DNA of 64,000 nt, from assembly GCA_964017045.1 (NCBI GenBank), contig OZ024802.1:11110435-11174434 (forward strand). Direction: 5' to 3'. The notes under the pieces are model-generated. The model was given only the letters and a program-made list of their open reading frames with translations. It ran no database searches and had not been told where the DNA came from. Each line of letters starts with the position of its first letter. Positions within the stretch are counted from its first letter, which is position 1. This document shows positions 13,501-24,347 of the stretch, one piece after another. The stretch comes from Omphiscola glabra (lineage: Eukaryota; Mollusca; Gastropoda; Lymnaeidae). The position numbers were made by a program, and so were the translations under genes.

Positions 13501-16500
13501 AGAATCACTTACTTTGTCAACATTTGTTTTTCATCAAGTTATTTCATTTTGTATCTAAATTTTATCTCTAAAATGTTTTTACATAAGCCAAAGCTATTTG
13601 AGTAGAGAGTGGTCTACTTGAATGGAATAAATGCTTTGTTTTTTTTAACCTTCACTTTTGATAATTGAAAATTCCTACACCTATGTAATGATCATTCTTG
13701 TCTGATTTTCTTGGCTGTTACTAAACAAAATATCTAATTCAGAGTGTCATAATTTGTTCTCACTTAATGGTCATTTAATTGTAAAATAGTTGTTTTTTTT
13801 AAGGTGAAACAAAAATATTTTCGCAGCACAACATTAAGTTTGTATTTAACTGTTACACTAAACTGGTGATTCAAGTTGAAATATTAATTTCCTAGTAAAA
13901 AAAAAAAAGAGTTAAACATTGTAGAAAAACCTGTTGTGTGACCTCCATTGTTATCTTATCAGTTGAAAGCAATAAATGTAGAGAAAGATAGTTTTATTTT
14001 TGAAAAAAAGGTGGGAGGGGGGCAACACAGTTGGTAACTTGAATCAAGTAAGGTCCTTTCTGTGTTGAAGTTTTATGTTTTATCAGATAATAGAGCTCTA
14101 AAGGTCTCTAATCTTAAAATAAACAGCTCAACAACACATCTTCTCTGCCAGGGAGCCAGTTATCTATGTTATTATGTTACACCATCAAAACCACCGAGTT
14201 GAACCAGTGTGGAATGTCAATAGCATATTGGCCACTTTAAAGTGGGTGAGCATGAAGAAAATAATTGCAGTTAACTTTTGTGCATGATGAAAATTATTGA
14301 GTAACTAAGCTGTTATCTTACTTCTACTTAACCTGTAGTGGGAGACATCTTACTTACTACTTCAGCCTGTAATGTGAGCCATCTCACTTACTACTTAGCC
14401 AGTAATGTGAGGCATGCTACTTACTACTTTAGCCTCTAATGTGAGACATCTTACTATTTTAGCCAGTAATGTAAGGTATCTTTCGTACTACTTTAGCCTG
14501 TAATGTGAGACAATAAGATTTATAGTGCAATTGATATTGATTATTGCATCTTAGGGACCATCTGGGATAAAAGTGTATTATTTGTGTTACAAATTTGTAG
14601 ACATCATTTATGGTTGGCCCCTTATGGTTCATCAACTAACCTCTCACTTAAATAATATTATTTTAATTTGAAAAATTGAAATAAACAAGTATTTGTTAAA
14701 TTGTTGTGCAAAGCTGGACTAACTATATTGTGCTCAAGTGCTTTGTTTTCGATGTGATAATTTGTATTGTTTCTCTCACCATCATCTTTCTCCCACCATC
14801 ATCTTTCTCTCTCTCTCTCTCTTCTCACTCCCCCTCCCCCCCCCTGCCCAAATTTTCAGTCTAATAAACAGGAGAACTGAAAAGAAGAAGTTTACCAAAA
14901 CAGGACTGACTGACTGTTACTGTTAATAATTTGTACCTTGTCATGGTACATTAAACGCTATTACTTACAAGGTCTATGATAATATGCCTTTTGTAGAATG
15001 GTCTCTCTCAAAGTTTTTAAATCCACAGTGCTTTGTTTCTTAACCTTAATATAAGATATTGCATTTTTATTGTAGGGTGCTTTTTAAAAAAAATTTGCTA
15101 TATTAAAATATTCATAAAATATTGTTCATTACAAGGGAAGTATAATTTTTTTAAATAACTGTAACATGTTATTTGTTGACAGAAATTTAACAAAATATCT
15201 TGCAAACTAATGGTAAAAAGTTCGTTTTGGTAAGAATAGCATTTTTTAAAAATCAAAATATGTAACATAAAGCACATAATTAGGTTGAACACACTTTATA
15301 TGCAGTAACTCTATTCGTTACCCCCACCTTTATGTGTTAATGATGTTGAGTTTTTCAGGTTCTAGTTAAGTTAGCCTAACCCAGTACAAGTTTGATACTG
15401 TTTGAATTACCCTCTTGGCTGAGTGGGAAGCAATACTTTAAAAAAAAAACATTAAAATATGTAATGTTTGGTGTGCTAGTTGGATAAATGGAAATCAATA
15501 TTTGGGCCTAGGAACTAAAAAAAAAGATAAAGAGTACTTCAAAGTAGTGGTTCCCCTTCTTTTTGCTAAAGTTCCCCTTCTTAAAGATAATTGAATGCTT
15601 CCCTCAGGTCTGTTAGGAATAAGCTAATATCTGTGGGCCTAATATTTAATATTTGTAGGCTAAATGAAACCCATGCATAGCAATAAATAGATAAATAGAC
15701 TTACATAATGAGCCTCATTTCATTCAAATATATTGCTTTTGAACTTAAATTGTCTTCATTGTGCAGTGTCATAAATCTCAACTCACTCAAATAAATCTCC
15801 ATCAAAAATGATTTTGCAGTATCTTGATTTTGATGTTTTCATAAATTGCCATAACATTTTAATTCTTTCAACAGACTGCTCCAAAAAAACCAGCTTTCCT
15901 AAGGAAGCCGTTTTTTTTGGTCATGAACTCTTTACCTATATAAAATGAGAGTTACTTTAGCTCCAGAGGATTTCTTTTCTCTCTACCACATTTTCTTTCG
16001 ACTTAAAATCAATGCAAATAATGGTTGAGGAATTCAAGGAACATTTTTTTTTCTTTTAGGGTCATTCAGAAAGTTCCACTTTGAGAACCCCTAACGTGTG
16101 CTGTTCACTTAGTCTTTCTCAGCAACACGAATCATTTGTTACCATAGTCAACTGTGGGCATTCCAGATGTAATTTACGCAGCTATAAAGTTCATATCATG
16201 GCTTATCTTGCCATTTGTCCCAGTCAATGCATATACAGCTACCTGTAACCTTAGTAATCATTTCAGGTCAAGGTTCTTGTTTGAAAAAGATGGTTGGAGG
16301 GATTTATGTTTAAGTTTTAAAATAGTTTTGAGGACCATATCAGTTTTAAAATAGTTTGAGGACACAATAACACCATTATAAAAGTTTATATTTCTGTGCA
16401 ATGCTAAGAATCACCTTTTACATGTATATAAAAAAAATTAAAAAGTGTAAGCCAACCATATAATATATGGTACAATTAAAAAATTACACAGACTGCATTC

Positions 16501-18038
16501 AGTTTCAGTTGCAGCCAGACTAGATTAGTGAATATACAATACATCTTGATGAAATAAAATTTCCAAGAAACTTGCTTAATGTAAAATATTTTATAAGCTT
16601 TACAGTTGCTTATATGCTCTGATCCAAATTGCATTTATGAAAGTTTATAGCCTTGTTAATTTTGCACATTTACGTATGAAACACTTCCACCTTTGGTTAC
16701 TACATACATCCTCAGGTTTTTTCTTTTAATAAAGGCCTGGTTAATGAATTTGAATTTTAGGAAGTCCTATGTTAATTAAATGTTGTATGGCCCAGCCAAG
16801 CAGATAGAGCTTGTTGCTAAATGTGTTAGGCCAGGGCTACTCAAACTGCGGCTCACCAGAGATCCTTGCCCCAGCCTGCCTGGCCATTGTTTGGTTAACC
16901 AGGGAGCAGTGACAAATATATCGGGCATTGACCATTTCATTTTTAAAAAAACAGACCCATACTTCCCATTGAAAGTTTGATCTTCATTTTAAATACTGGT
17001 ATATAGCTCTGCCCCCAACAGTGTTTGTTGTACAGTGAACCCGCCCCTTAATTGTCTCGGGAACAGTGAACACTGCCCTCTGATTAAAAAGTTTCAGGAC
17101 CCCTGTGTTATGCCAACCAGTTTCATTTGAACAGTTTGAATAATTAGCTCTGTTGCCCAAATTGTACCTTACTCATTTATTATATGAAAAGCATTTAAAT
17201 TTTAACATGCAAATGAATCATTAAACCACGCCAATAATTTCAATTGTTTTTTTTTTTTGTAGTACCGGTAGGCCATTTTGATATATTTCTTGTAATAATG
17301 TAATGATATCAATAAACATCCTTTCTGAATTTCTCAATTCAAGAAATCTTATTATCCATTTCAACCAAACACAAACTACACCTCTATACCTCTCTGACTC
17401 TCTCTCTGTCTCCCTCCCAAACATATCAAGGCACTTTACACACAGAAGCATGTGCTTAGTGTTTTTAAATAAAAAAATTGGTAGTTAAATAATGTTGTAA
17501 TTTTCTTTAACATTATTAATACATTTTACATTTTCTCAAGCAAATTTTAAACTTAAGGTATAGAAAACAACAAAATGAATAAATATATACTTAAAGAACT
17601 TTATTCCTTAATTTTTCCCACTTTTGAATATATTTAAATACTAAATCAACAATTTATTGATCTAGGTTCTGAGGTTACTTTAGCTCAAGTCTCAGCTAAT
17701 ACATATCAAGGAAGACCCATAGCACCAAACATTTCAATGGCACAAGTGCCAATAACATCTGCTGCGCCAACTTACGTTGTAGGAAAGGTTGTTCCAAGTG
17801 AGTAGTTTCAAATCAACTGTGTTTCAAGTAAAGTAATTTAATGAAGCTTTTGTGGTAGTTTATGGGTGAGAATGGCTTATAATCTCTAAATTTGAATAAT
17901 TTACCTTCACCCTTTAACATTTTGAAATGAAATGAATTGATTTTATGAGAGATTATTTATCTTTGTATTTAAATGATTTTACCATATTATTCTCTAACAG
18001 GTGCTCAAATATACTATCAACACGATGGTCTGTTTTGA
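1..18038 (+). CDS. A1CF: A1CF/RBM46/RBM47-family RNA-binding protein, 5'-partial (10 exons)
   Basis: Exons: <1-380, 7951-8131, 9590-9690, 9942-10009, 10475-10610, 11038-11127, 12611-12724, 12954-13074, 17666-17797, 18001-18038. Joined, they give 452 codons plus a stop with all phases compatible. Order: end of RRM1; RRM2 (RNP2 LFVGGI, RNP1 NRGFAFVEY); RRM3 ([14 protein letters not shown]); an RG-rich linker; a dsRBD-like module starting [11 protein letters not shown]; a tail with YQGRPIAPN. In vertebrates this family binds AU-rich or APOBEC1-target mRNA: A1CF aids C-to-U editing, RBM47 and RBM46 control mRNA stability. The dsRBD resembles A1CF and RBM46, the QGRPI tail resembles RBM47, so I infer a single pre-duplication invertebrate orthologue; the symbol is therefore a family label. 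RRM1 and the start codon lie upstream of the window. The nearest AATAAA after the stop is at 18624; others lie further down. Confidence 0.92.
480..660 (+). repeat. dispersed repeat with GGCCGCCAT and CCTAACC tracts, copy 1
   Basis: It contains atggccgccatcttggttgc, then degenerate ccctaaacctaacc runs. The same order recurs at 58850-59080 and, reversed, at 1526-1687. The GCCGCCAT core resembles a YY1 site; the CCTAA runs are telomere-like but degenerate. Confidence 0.6.
693..895. mobile_element. hAT-type MITE with 8-bp TSD
   Basis: The ends are cagtggtgtagcgag and ctcactacgccactg (imperfect TIR). Flanks are tggccatg (685-692) and tagccatg (896-903), 7 of 8 identical, the hAT duplication length. 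The interior has repeated aatacctttttagcgcccc units. Related ends occur at 25585 and 62214. Confidence 0.7.
1526..1687 (-). mobile_element. MITE with perfect 15-bp TIR
   Basis: cctatctgtggtacc at 1526-1540 is exactly inverted at 1673-1687. The interior is the reverse complement of the GGCCGCCAT/CCTAACC repeat seen at 58850-59080 and 480-660, so this copy defines that family's ends. Confidence 0.7.
3185..3297 (-). mobile_element. short TIR element (founder family of the 55-bp array)
   Basis: The ends cctatttaccctca and taagagtaaacagg are inverted with about 11 of 14 matches. Read on the minus strand, it matches 55820-55970, including acgattttggcgtacaatg. It is a dispersed MITE-like repeat of unknown superfamily. 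Confidence 0.6.
3949..3987. repeat. (AT)n microsatellite
   Basis: Two runs of alternating AT, separated by aatg, within intron DNA. Confidence 0.95.
4105..4265. other. GC-rich patch of unknown nature
   Basis: About 160 bases of GC-rich DNA (for example gttcacgcccggggagg) inside an AT-rich intron. The ends carry gttgctg and its inverse cagcaac, so a degraded TIR element is possible. I see no long open frame, tRNA boxes or known RNA in it. Confidence 0.3.
5669..6303. mobile_element. SPIN-like hAT MITE carrying a nested foldback element
   Basis: The ends cagcggttctcaacct and aggttgagaaccgctg... close as agaaccgctg at 6303. Flanking 8-bp duplications gtctaaat (5661-5668 and 6304-6311) are identical. 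Sequence between 5759 and 6184 is a large inverted repeat inserted into the hAT element. Confidence 0.88.
5759..6184. mobile_element. foldback element nested in the SPIN-like MITE
   Basis: The left arm (about 5759-5945) and right arm (about 6000-6184) are near-perfect inverse copies; ends are ctattggtaca and tgtaccaatag. The spacer contains cattcgcacccgggtacc. A second partial copy (spacer plus right arm) is at 61405-61626. Confidence 0.8.
7951..8131 (+). CDS. A1CF: A1CF-like exon: RRM3
   Basis: Acceptor tttcctcag precedes [14 protein letters not shown]2 is LYVRNL and RNP1 is RDYAFVHF, typical of the third RRM in this family. The exon ends phase 1 at donor ggtttc-type gtttca (8132). It lies after a 7.6-kb intron full of MITEs. 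Confidence 0.92.
8165..9310 (-). mobile_element. 5'-truncated LINE (non-LTR) reverse-transcriptase relic
   Basis: Two minus-strand open pieces (about 9240-8836 and 8748-8165) read as the back half of a LINE reverse transcriptase. The first has [18 protein letters not shown] and LLYADNCAL, where the catalytic YADD is YADN. The second has [30 protein letters not shown] and [18 protein letters not shown] frameshift and stop around 8750-8836 separate them, so it is dead. It lies antisense in the intron after the RRM3 exon. Clade assignment would need a search. Confidence 0.85.
9590..9690 (+). CDS. A1CF: A1CF-like exon: end of RRM3
   Basis: The phase-1 join gives [20 protein letters not shown], matching the family's VEVTLAKPVDK segment at the RRM3 end. 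The acceptor is a weak ttttaag, the donor gtatta. The assignment rests on frame continuity and family similarity. Confidence 0.88.
9942..10009 (+). CDS. A1CF: A1CF-like exon: linker after RRM3
   Basis: Acceptor ctgtttcag and donor gtacgt flank a 68-bp exon encoding [15 protein letters not shown] and a glycine-containing end. It enters in phase 0 and exits in phase 2, as the neighbours need. The segment has low conservation, so the call depends on splice sites and phase. Confidence 0.8.
10475..10610 (+). CDS. A1CF: A1CF-like exon: RG-rich linker
   Basis: It encodes [17 protein letters not shown] and then GYRRNPVE. This corresponds to the RGG-type stretch after RRM3 in A1CF and RBM47 (RGRGAAG in RBM47). 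Acceptor ctttcag, donor gttagt. Confidence 0.88.
11038..11127 (+). CDS. A1CF: A1CF-like exon: LPGVELTP motif
   Basis: Thirty codons in phase 0, including [15 protein letters not shown] and LKP. This closely matches the LYDILPGMELTP segment of A1CF just before the dsRBD. Donor gtaggg. Confidence 0.9.
12611..12724 (+). CDS. A1CF: A1CF-like exon: dsRBD-like module, first half
   Basis: It encodes [20 protein letters not shown] and ends QFFLFK. This is the start of the double-stranded RNA-binding-like domain shared by A1CF and RBM46, absent from RBM47. Phase 0 on both sides. Confidence 0.92.
12954..13074 (+). CDS. A1CF: A1CF-like exon: dsRBD-like module, second half
   Basis: It encodes VSIPALAPQ, then [18 protein letters not shown] and GVPIE, the C-terminal helix of the dsRBD-like module. 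It ends in phase 1 at gtaaga. The next coding exon is 4.6 kb away. Confidence 0.92.
14331..14513 (+). repeat. degenerate tandem repeat, about 38-bp unit
   Basis: About five copies of a unit built on tgtaatgtgagacatct and tactacttagcc, with substitutions and small deletions. Confidence 0.75.
14554..14621. mobile_element. short PIF/Harbinger-like MITE
   Basis: The ends gggaccatct and ggttggcccc are flanked by tta on both sides (14551-14553, 14622-14624), the 3-bp duplication of PIF/Harbinger elements. Its right end matches that of 25171-25650. Confidence 0.5.
16832..17105. mobile_element. OC1-like hAT non-autonomous relic
   Basis: The ends are cagggctactcaaactgcgg and agtttcaggacccctg, with flanks tgttaggc (16824-16831) and tgttatgc (17106-17113), 7 of 8 identical. 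Internal pieces such as ttcccattgaaa and gggcattgaccatttcat resemble, from memory, the OposCharlie1 (OC1) family. Superfamily is firm; the family name is tentative. Confidence 0.7.
17666..17797 (+). CDS. A1CF: A1CF-like exon: RBM47-like tail
   Basis: Acceptor tgatctag. It encodes [18 protein letters not shown] and [12 protein letters not shown]. The QGRPI..P pattern resembles the RBM47 C-terminus. Donor gtgagt; if this intron is retained, translation stops two codons later (gag tag), giving an alternative end. Confidence 0.85.
18001..18038 (+). CDS. A1CF: A1CF-like terminal exon
   Basis: Acceptor tctctaacag, then [11 protein letters not shown] and TGA at 18036-18038. The phase fits the preceding donor. 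The tail itself has no recognised motif. Confidence 0.75.
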
Positions 18039-18682
18039 ATCAAGAATTTTTGTCTTATGTATTTCCTCCAAATATGGTTTTTTATTTACATATTTTATAA
18101 AATTATTGAATGGTTACGAACTTTCTCATTTTTTTAAGCGAAAATGAAAACAGAAACATGTTTTGCTTTTACAGCACAATATAAGATTAAGCGTCATTTA
18201 AGTCATATGAACTTTTTCAAAAGAAATGTGCTTGACAAAGCTATTTAAAAGAGCATAATGTTCAGTAAACATGTTTAAGGTTAAAGTTTTTTTTCTTCCT
18301 GTTGTCAACATTTTAGAAGCAATTTGTTTTATGGTTGTGCTTTAGCTTCTTATTAATCTGCTTAAGTTTCCACACCTATTCCTCTGTCCTGTCTCAAATA
18401 CATTTTAAAATGTGCATGTTTGACTGACCAAAGCTGCTTATAATACATATTTTATATCTCTTGCGTTTTAAAAAAAAGAAGCATTTTATTTTTAACTCCA
18501 ACATATTTTGTTATGTTCAAAAGTAGTATGGGTTATGTTTTTTCAACAATACCCTCTCCATCCCCAACCACCATAGAAATTATACCTAACAGATCTTGTA
18601 ACTGAAAGGGACACAAATTATAAAATAAATTTGTCATTGCTTAAAGATTTATAAGAATATCTAAAGGAGTGTTACTTTAGAA

Positions 18683-18859
18683 CAGCGGTTCTCAACTTGT
18701 GGGTTGAACAACCCTCTCATAGGGGTCACCAAAGACCATCGGAAAACACATGCTCTACAGTTATGAAGCAGCGACAATAATAATTTTGTGGTTAAGGGTC
18801 GCCACAACATGAGGAACTGTGTTAAAGGGTCGCAGCATTAGGAAGGTTGAGAACCACTG
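18683..18859. mobile_element. SPIN-like hAT MITE, 177 bp
   Basis: It begins cagcggttctcaactt and ends aaggttgagaaccactg. Target-site duplication ctttagaa is identical on both sides (18675-18682, 18860-18867). Internal gaccatcggaaaacaca and gtcgccacaacatgagg match the full-length copy at 46100-47978. Confidence 0.93.
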
Positions 18860-19299
18860 CTTTAGAATCTCAGTTCAAACTACTTTAAAAAAATTATTTC
18901 CCTCTTTTTATTTTCTCTCAAATTTTTTTTACTAACTAAGCTGAGAGTTGCATTTAACTCCTTAAACTTGAACAGTCGCACCTGAAATGAACGTTTAAAA
19001 TACCATGAAAACTTTTTTCTTTATTCAAAAAGCCATTTATGCTCTAAAAAATCACTAAATCAGAAATCTACAACGAAATTTGTACTAAGCATTGCAAATA
19101 CCAATGTTAGCAAATAAAATATAAGTACCTTAGATTTTTAATGGGTGTCAAGCATTTAAGAAGGCTTTGAAATTGTGAATTTTATGTCTTATTACAGATA
19201 TTTTGAAATTCAATATTTATAAACTTTTTAAACCTTGTCAGTGGAAGTTGGAGTATAAACAATCTTATAACTTTTCAAGGAACATTTGTTCATCTAGCA

Positions 19300-19350
19300 C
19301 AGCAGTTCTTAACCTGTGGGTCGCGACATTAGGAAGGTTGAAAACCACTG
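19300..19350. mobile_element. ultrashort (51-bp) SPIN-like hAT derivative
   Basis: Only the two termini remain: cagcagttcttaacctgtgg joined to attaggaaggttgaaaacc and actg. Identical 8-bp duplications atctagca flank it (19292-19299, 19351-19358). Confidence 0.88.
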
Positions 19351-22300
19351 ATCTAGCACAATTCCAACATAAATTAGATGCATTTTTATTGTTGTTCTTT
19401 TGAAATATGGAAATTTTAAGTCAATATGTCTATTACTTAGATATGTATATATATACACACACATGCATGTTAGAGTTGTCCGGCATAATGTCATAAAAAC
19501 AATCATTAGTATCTTTTCCTCAAATTTTTTTCTTTTAATGTTAACTATCTTTATCTGCTTTTTCAGCTACCGGTACATCATAAATTTAGTGATGTTGCAT
19601 TTATTTTAATGTTAATGTCTCCATTACTGCCCCCATTTTGAGTTCCATCATGACACATCTCTACCGTTTTCTCAATTTCTGCTGCTGACTTTTGGTGGCT
19701 AAAAAATTTTTTTTCAAGTATGGTACCTTTAAATTTAGATGCCTTGACACAAAAAGAATATTTAAATGCTGAACATTTGTTGCATGTATAGCTTTGAAGT
19801 CCAGAACTATATTGTATACCTCTGCTACTTTAGTTTCTTCCACTGTTGTCATTCATTGCTTTTGCTCAGCCTGAAATACCTTGATTGCCTAAATGGCATC
19901 AGCTTTTAAGAAACACAGAAATGTATACATACTATTTCAAGCAAATGCATGCTGTATTGGTTTATAAACAACAACAAAATTCCTGTTTTGTTCAGGTTGG
20001 TCTGCACATAGTTAAATGGTTTTGTCATCAGTTCCATTCAAAGATATAGTTCTGGTAGGGTACGTTGATGCATTGATGTACTGGCATATGGGCAACGGTT
20101 GGGGAAGCGATGCTGCCATCCTGGCTCCTAGCAGAAAGAACTAAATGTGTAGAAAAAATAGTGGAACAAGATATGTATAGGCCTCAAATGAAAAGAAAGA
20201 AGAATTAAAATGACCATTCCACTTTATGCCTTCTTCAGCAGACAATGCAAAACAAGAAACAACAGATAAATATAAATGAAAATAAAAAATCTTGTGTTTT
20301 AAAATCTCAATGAAGTCAGTGTTTAGAAACCATGTGTCACACTGAGACATCTACTTTTTTAATTTTGAAAGCTTTATTGTATTTGCTTTTTTTGTCAATA
20401 TATACATGTGTAACTTCACAGTTTGATGTACAAATAGATCATGGTAATGTTGTACACGTATATTTATAAAATGCATATTTTACACCCTTAGGATGACAAG
20501 AAATTAGTTAAAAACTTTGAAATCAGTAAATATATTTTTTAAAATATCTTCTTCCAAATGGATCTTTTATGTTTCAAACACATTGTATTGAGATTACAAT
20601 ATTTATTTTTTATAAACTCAGCAAACATACTCTTACAATAACATGACTGCCTTCTTTTTACAAAAGGCTATTTGCAGCAATTTGATGTGACGGAAACTCC
20701 AGTCTATTAACAAAAATTAAAGTAAAATTTTGAATATTTATCATTAAAATTAGTAAATGACTCTAGAAATTATTTTGAATATGTTTTCTGGATAATACAA
20801 AATGAAATTGATTAGATTGTACATCATTTTATCATATAATTAGTTCACAATCACCATGATCTGCCTTGTTAAATCTCCTGTGTTGTCTTTAAATTCAATT
20901 TGCATGAACATATAATTATTCAGGAGGATTTCCGTCAATACATATGTATGTTCTCCATATTTTTTGTGTGTGTTTTATGTAAATAGTTTTTAAAAGCACA
21001 TGTACAAATCTATTTGCTTATGTTCATATCTAGAATACAAAACTGACCATGCATTTAGGTGTACAGTAATTATATGTAGATCTATAAAATGTCAAAGGTT
21101 ATGGAAGAAATAAATCATAGTTTTTAAAGGAATTAGCTCACCTATATTATATTTGAGGGCAATATAGAAAACTTCATGAAATTTGGATTAAACTGTTCTG
21201 AAATTTTGAATTCTGTGGCACAAATGTAAGATAGTATAGTACTTCAATTTTCTATTTAAGGTTAACCCAGTTTATGCAGATTTAAAAATTACTCACCTAC
21301 TTGCACTTTCATTCCAGTTCCAATAACAAATTTGTTTTGAAATAATAAAAAAAAAAATTGAAATTTTGGGAAGAATTTCATGATTCAAGTACAATTTAGC
21401 ATACTGGTATAACTATTTTAAAATAATCAAACCACGTTTTGAGTTTAAATCCACTTCCATTTTTTTTCCTCCTTAAAATTTTTTCTTCCTTTTAACTAAG
21501 CACCTGTGTTGCTTCAAGCAATAACCTAACAGATTTTTTTTTTTTTTTTTTAAAGTTGTCACCTGAGCTATTCATGACTTTAATTTTAATTTAATAACAG
21601 CCACAAAATATTTTATTGTGTTTGAATATTTGTAGTTGCCAGGTATATTGCAATTCTCTGAATTTTAACACCAATAATTTTTAATTATGTTTTGTTTACT
21701 GTAGCTAAAGATTTTTTAATAGCCTTTAGATTCTACTATAAAAACCATGGTTTAACTTTAATCATGGCTTATAGAGGATTATACAAATTAGACAGTCATT
21801 AAGGTCTGGAGTACCAGTTATAAAATATATTTTTAATAAATTGTAAATCTAAGCAGTGGTTACCATAGTGCCTTTAGTATGTAAGTAATTATGACCTGCC
21901 ATAAATAAATTGGCTCGTTGTGTTTGATGCCACTTTGAAGCCTTCTGTTTGAAATTCATAATAAATATTTTAAGCATTTCTTATTATTTACACAGACCCC
22001 GGGTACATAAAACATTGCTGACACTGACATGTTTGACTGAATTTTTAACATTTCCAAAATGTTTTATTGAAAATTCTCAGCCCTATGTCATTGTATCACA
22101 GTGTCATTGACTTTTTTCTGTACTTTGTTCGCTTTTTGTTTTTAAAAAAGTCTTTATTTTGGATACCGGTAAATGTCTGTTATAACATTCATTCAACTGT
22201 TGCTTTTTTCCCCAAAGAATTTATGTATTTATACATACAGTATTTTCCCTGGATATTTATGAAAAATATGGCTCGCAAGAGCTAGCTCATTTTGTCCATG

Positions 22301-23035
22301 TATGACATTTTTCATGCAAATTTTCATCCAAAGTTCTTAGAATATGTACTGTAAATGTTTCTAGATAGATTTTATTTATTCTAAATTGTTTACAGACCAT
22401 TTTGTTTATTATTGAATTAAAAACTTAGCCAAAGTTAAGTATGGTCCATGCCTGTGATATTAGCCATCTGCAAAACAAAAACATTCCACTGATTCTTATC
22501 ATTCCTTTTTAACAAAAATTGCCTTAAATTGTTGTACCAAGGTCTAATATTGTAATTCTTCAACATTTTAATGACTTTATTAAAAAAAGCAACTGCAATG
22601 GGACTACTATACTAATAAGTAATATATTAATAATAAAAATCCTTTGCCTCAACTAAATTAATTTCTTTACTGAGAACTTTATTTTAAATTTGTATTAGCT
22701 GTTTCATTTTTATGTGCGGCTAGTCTTTTGTTGTAGATATGTTTGTGATGTGTAAAAGAAAAAACAATATTTTCTAGAGTGCTACAGAATTTGATTTCCA
22801 GTTTACTTTTATATCATCTTCAAATACTTGAGCAGTTTTAGTTACTGTATTACATATGTAAATTGGTTTGTCCATATTCATTTTTTTTTAGTGAAATACA
22901 TTCACACACAAAAATTTTAATGTATAATTTTGGGTTTATTTTCATGTGAAAATTTAAAGCTGTTTTTTGAAGCTGTTGCAACGTCACATACCTGTGTTAA
23001 TTTTCTTTTCTTTTGTGTGGCTTCACTTTTTTGTT

Positions 23036-23064
23036 CATTGCCGAAAGCTGTGTTTTCGGCAATG
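23036..23064 (+). other. perfect 11-bp hairpin
   Basis: cattgccgaaa and tttcggcaatg form a perfect stem around the loop gctgtgt. It lies about 63 bases before an AATAAA at 23127, so it could be in a long A1CF-like 3'UTR. Function unknown. Confidence 0.5.
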
Positions 23065-24347
23065 ATTATGTAAATTTATCTTTAGTCCCTTCAAATCTCC
23101 TAATCTAAACAGAATTGCTTTTTATCAATAAAAATCATTAAATTAAAGTTTCATTTAAAAGTTAAAATTTGTTGCTTTATTATTCTTTTAACCTTTCATG
23201 TGTTGTGATATGTGAGCTGTTAAAAAATGTTAAATGTCATTATTTAATGATTTATTACCAGTTGATATAATATGATTATACAAGCTGAATGAATACCGGT
23301 TATAAATTATTTATCAAAACTCAATTAGTATTTTAAATACTGTAATTTATGGAACTTCATTGTTTGATCTAATGCACAACAAATCTGTGATTCTGATGAC
23401 CATGGTGGTGTTTTCCAACACTCAGTTTTAGTTATGACATATTTGTAGTCCCAATGAATGTGTCCTGGGCTAAATCAACACTTCATCATTAGCTTTATTA
23501 CTTTAGTACAAGGCCATGGTACGACCCAACACCACTGTCCTGACTGTTGGGCTACCGGTTCGTGACCTGGCCTGTACTTGGCAATCTGTCGTGTCTTGAG
23601 ATTGTTCAGCCTTAACGTTTTTTTCAATTCATTTTTTCCCTTCTCCAAATTTTCAGGTATCGGTATTAAAGCATACCCATGTCAGTAAATTAAATATGCC
23701 AGTACTGTGCTGTTGGGAGAGAAAGGAAAATATAAACAATACATCCATAAATCTCACTTAATATCTATATCTTTACTTCAGTTATGAGTCACAAACATTG
23801 AACATTTGCTACTAATACTGTGTGACGTAATGCATCTAGAGGGATGTGTCTAAATTAATAGAGGAATGGTGGTCCATATTCGCCCAATTTATGAATGGGC
23901 CCATGACTACCCTCATCCCAATTCCTATCCCCACGACACACCCTGCTCATCCCGTGATACAACCACCTCACGCCATGTCACGTCCTCCTCATTCCATTCC
24001 AGTAGTAATACTTGTTAAAATGTTACCCATTATTTTTATATAAATAAAAACCCTTCCATTATCGGCACGTGCAGTCACACGGAGAGTAAAGAAGGAGAGC
24101 AAAGAAAGTACGTTAAACTTGTATTAAATTAACACAAAGATAATAACAGCCCTACAAGTACAAGTGATTGCAAAATTAATCCTAACCTTGGCCAAGGCAC
24201 CGGTACACGGGAGTGGCACGACTGTGGGGTCAAGTTTTTTTCTAGATACCCGACATTGCATTTCATAAATACCAACCTGTGAGGATGGAATCAGAACTGT
24301 ACAAGATTTAATATTTCCTAAAAGGTTTCATTCCGATTACCATATGT

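Larger units (their letters stand above)
13075..17665. other. 4.6-kb intron of the A1CF-like gene
   Basis: No exon can be supported. It contains a 14331-14513 tandem repeat, a small PIF-like MITE at 14554-14621, a CT-rich stretch near 14800-14840 and an hAT relic at 16832-17105. A degraded hAT-like pair of ends may lie near 15547 and 16094. Confidence 0.7.
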
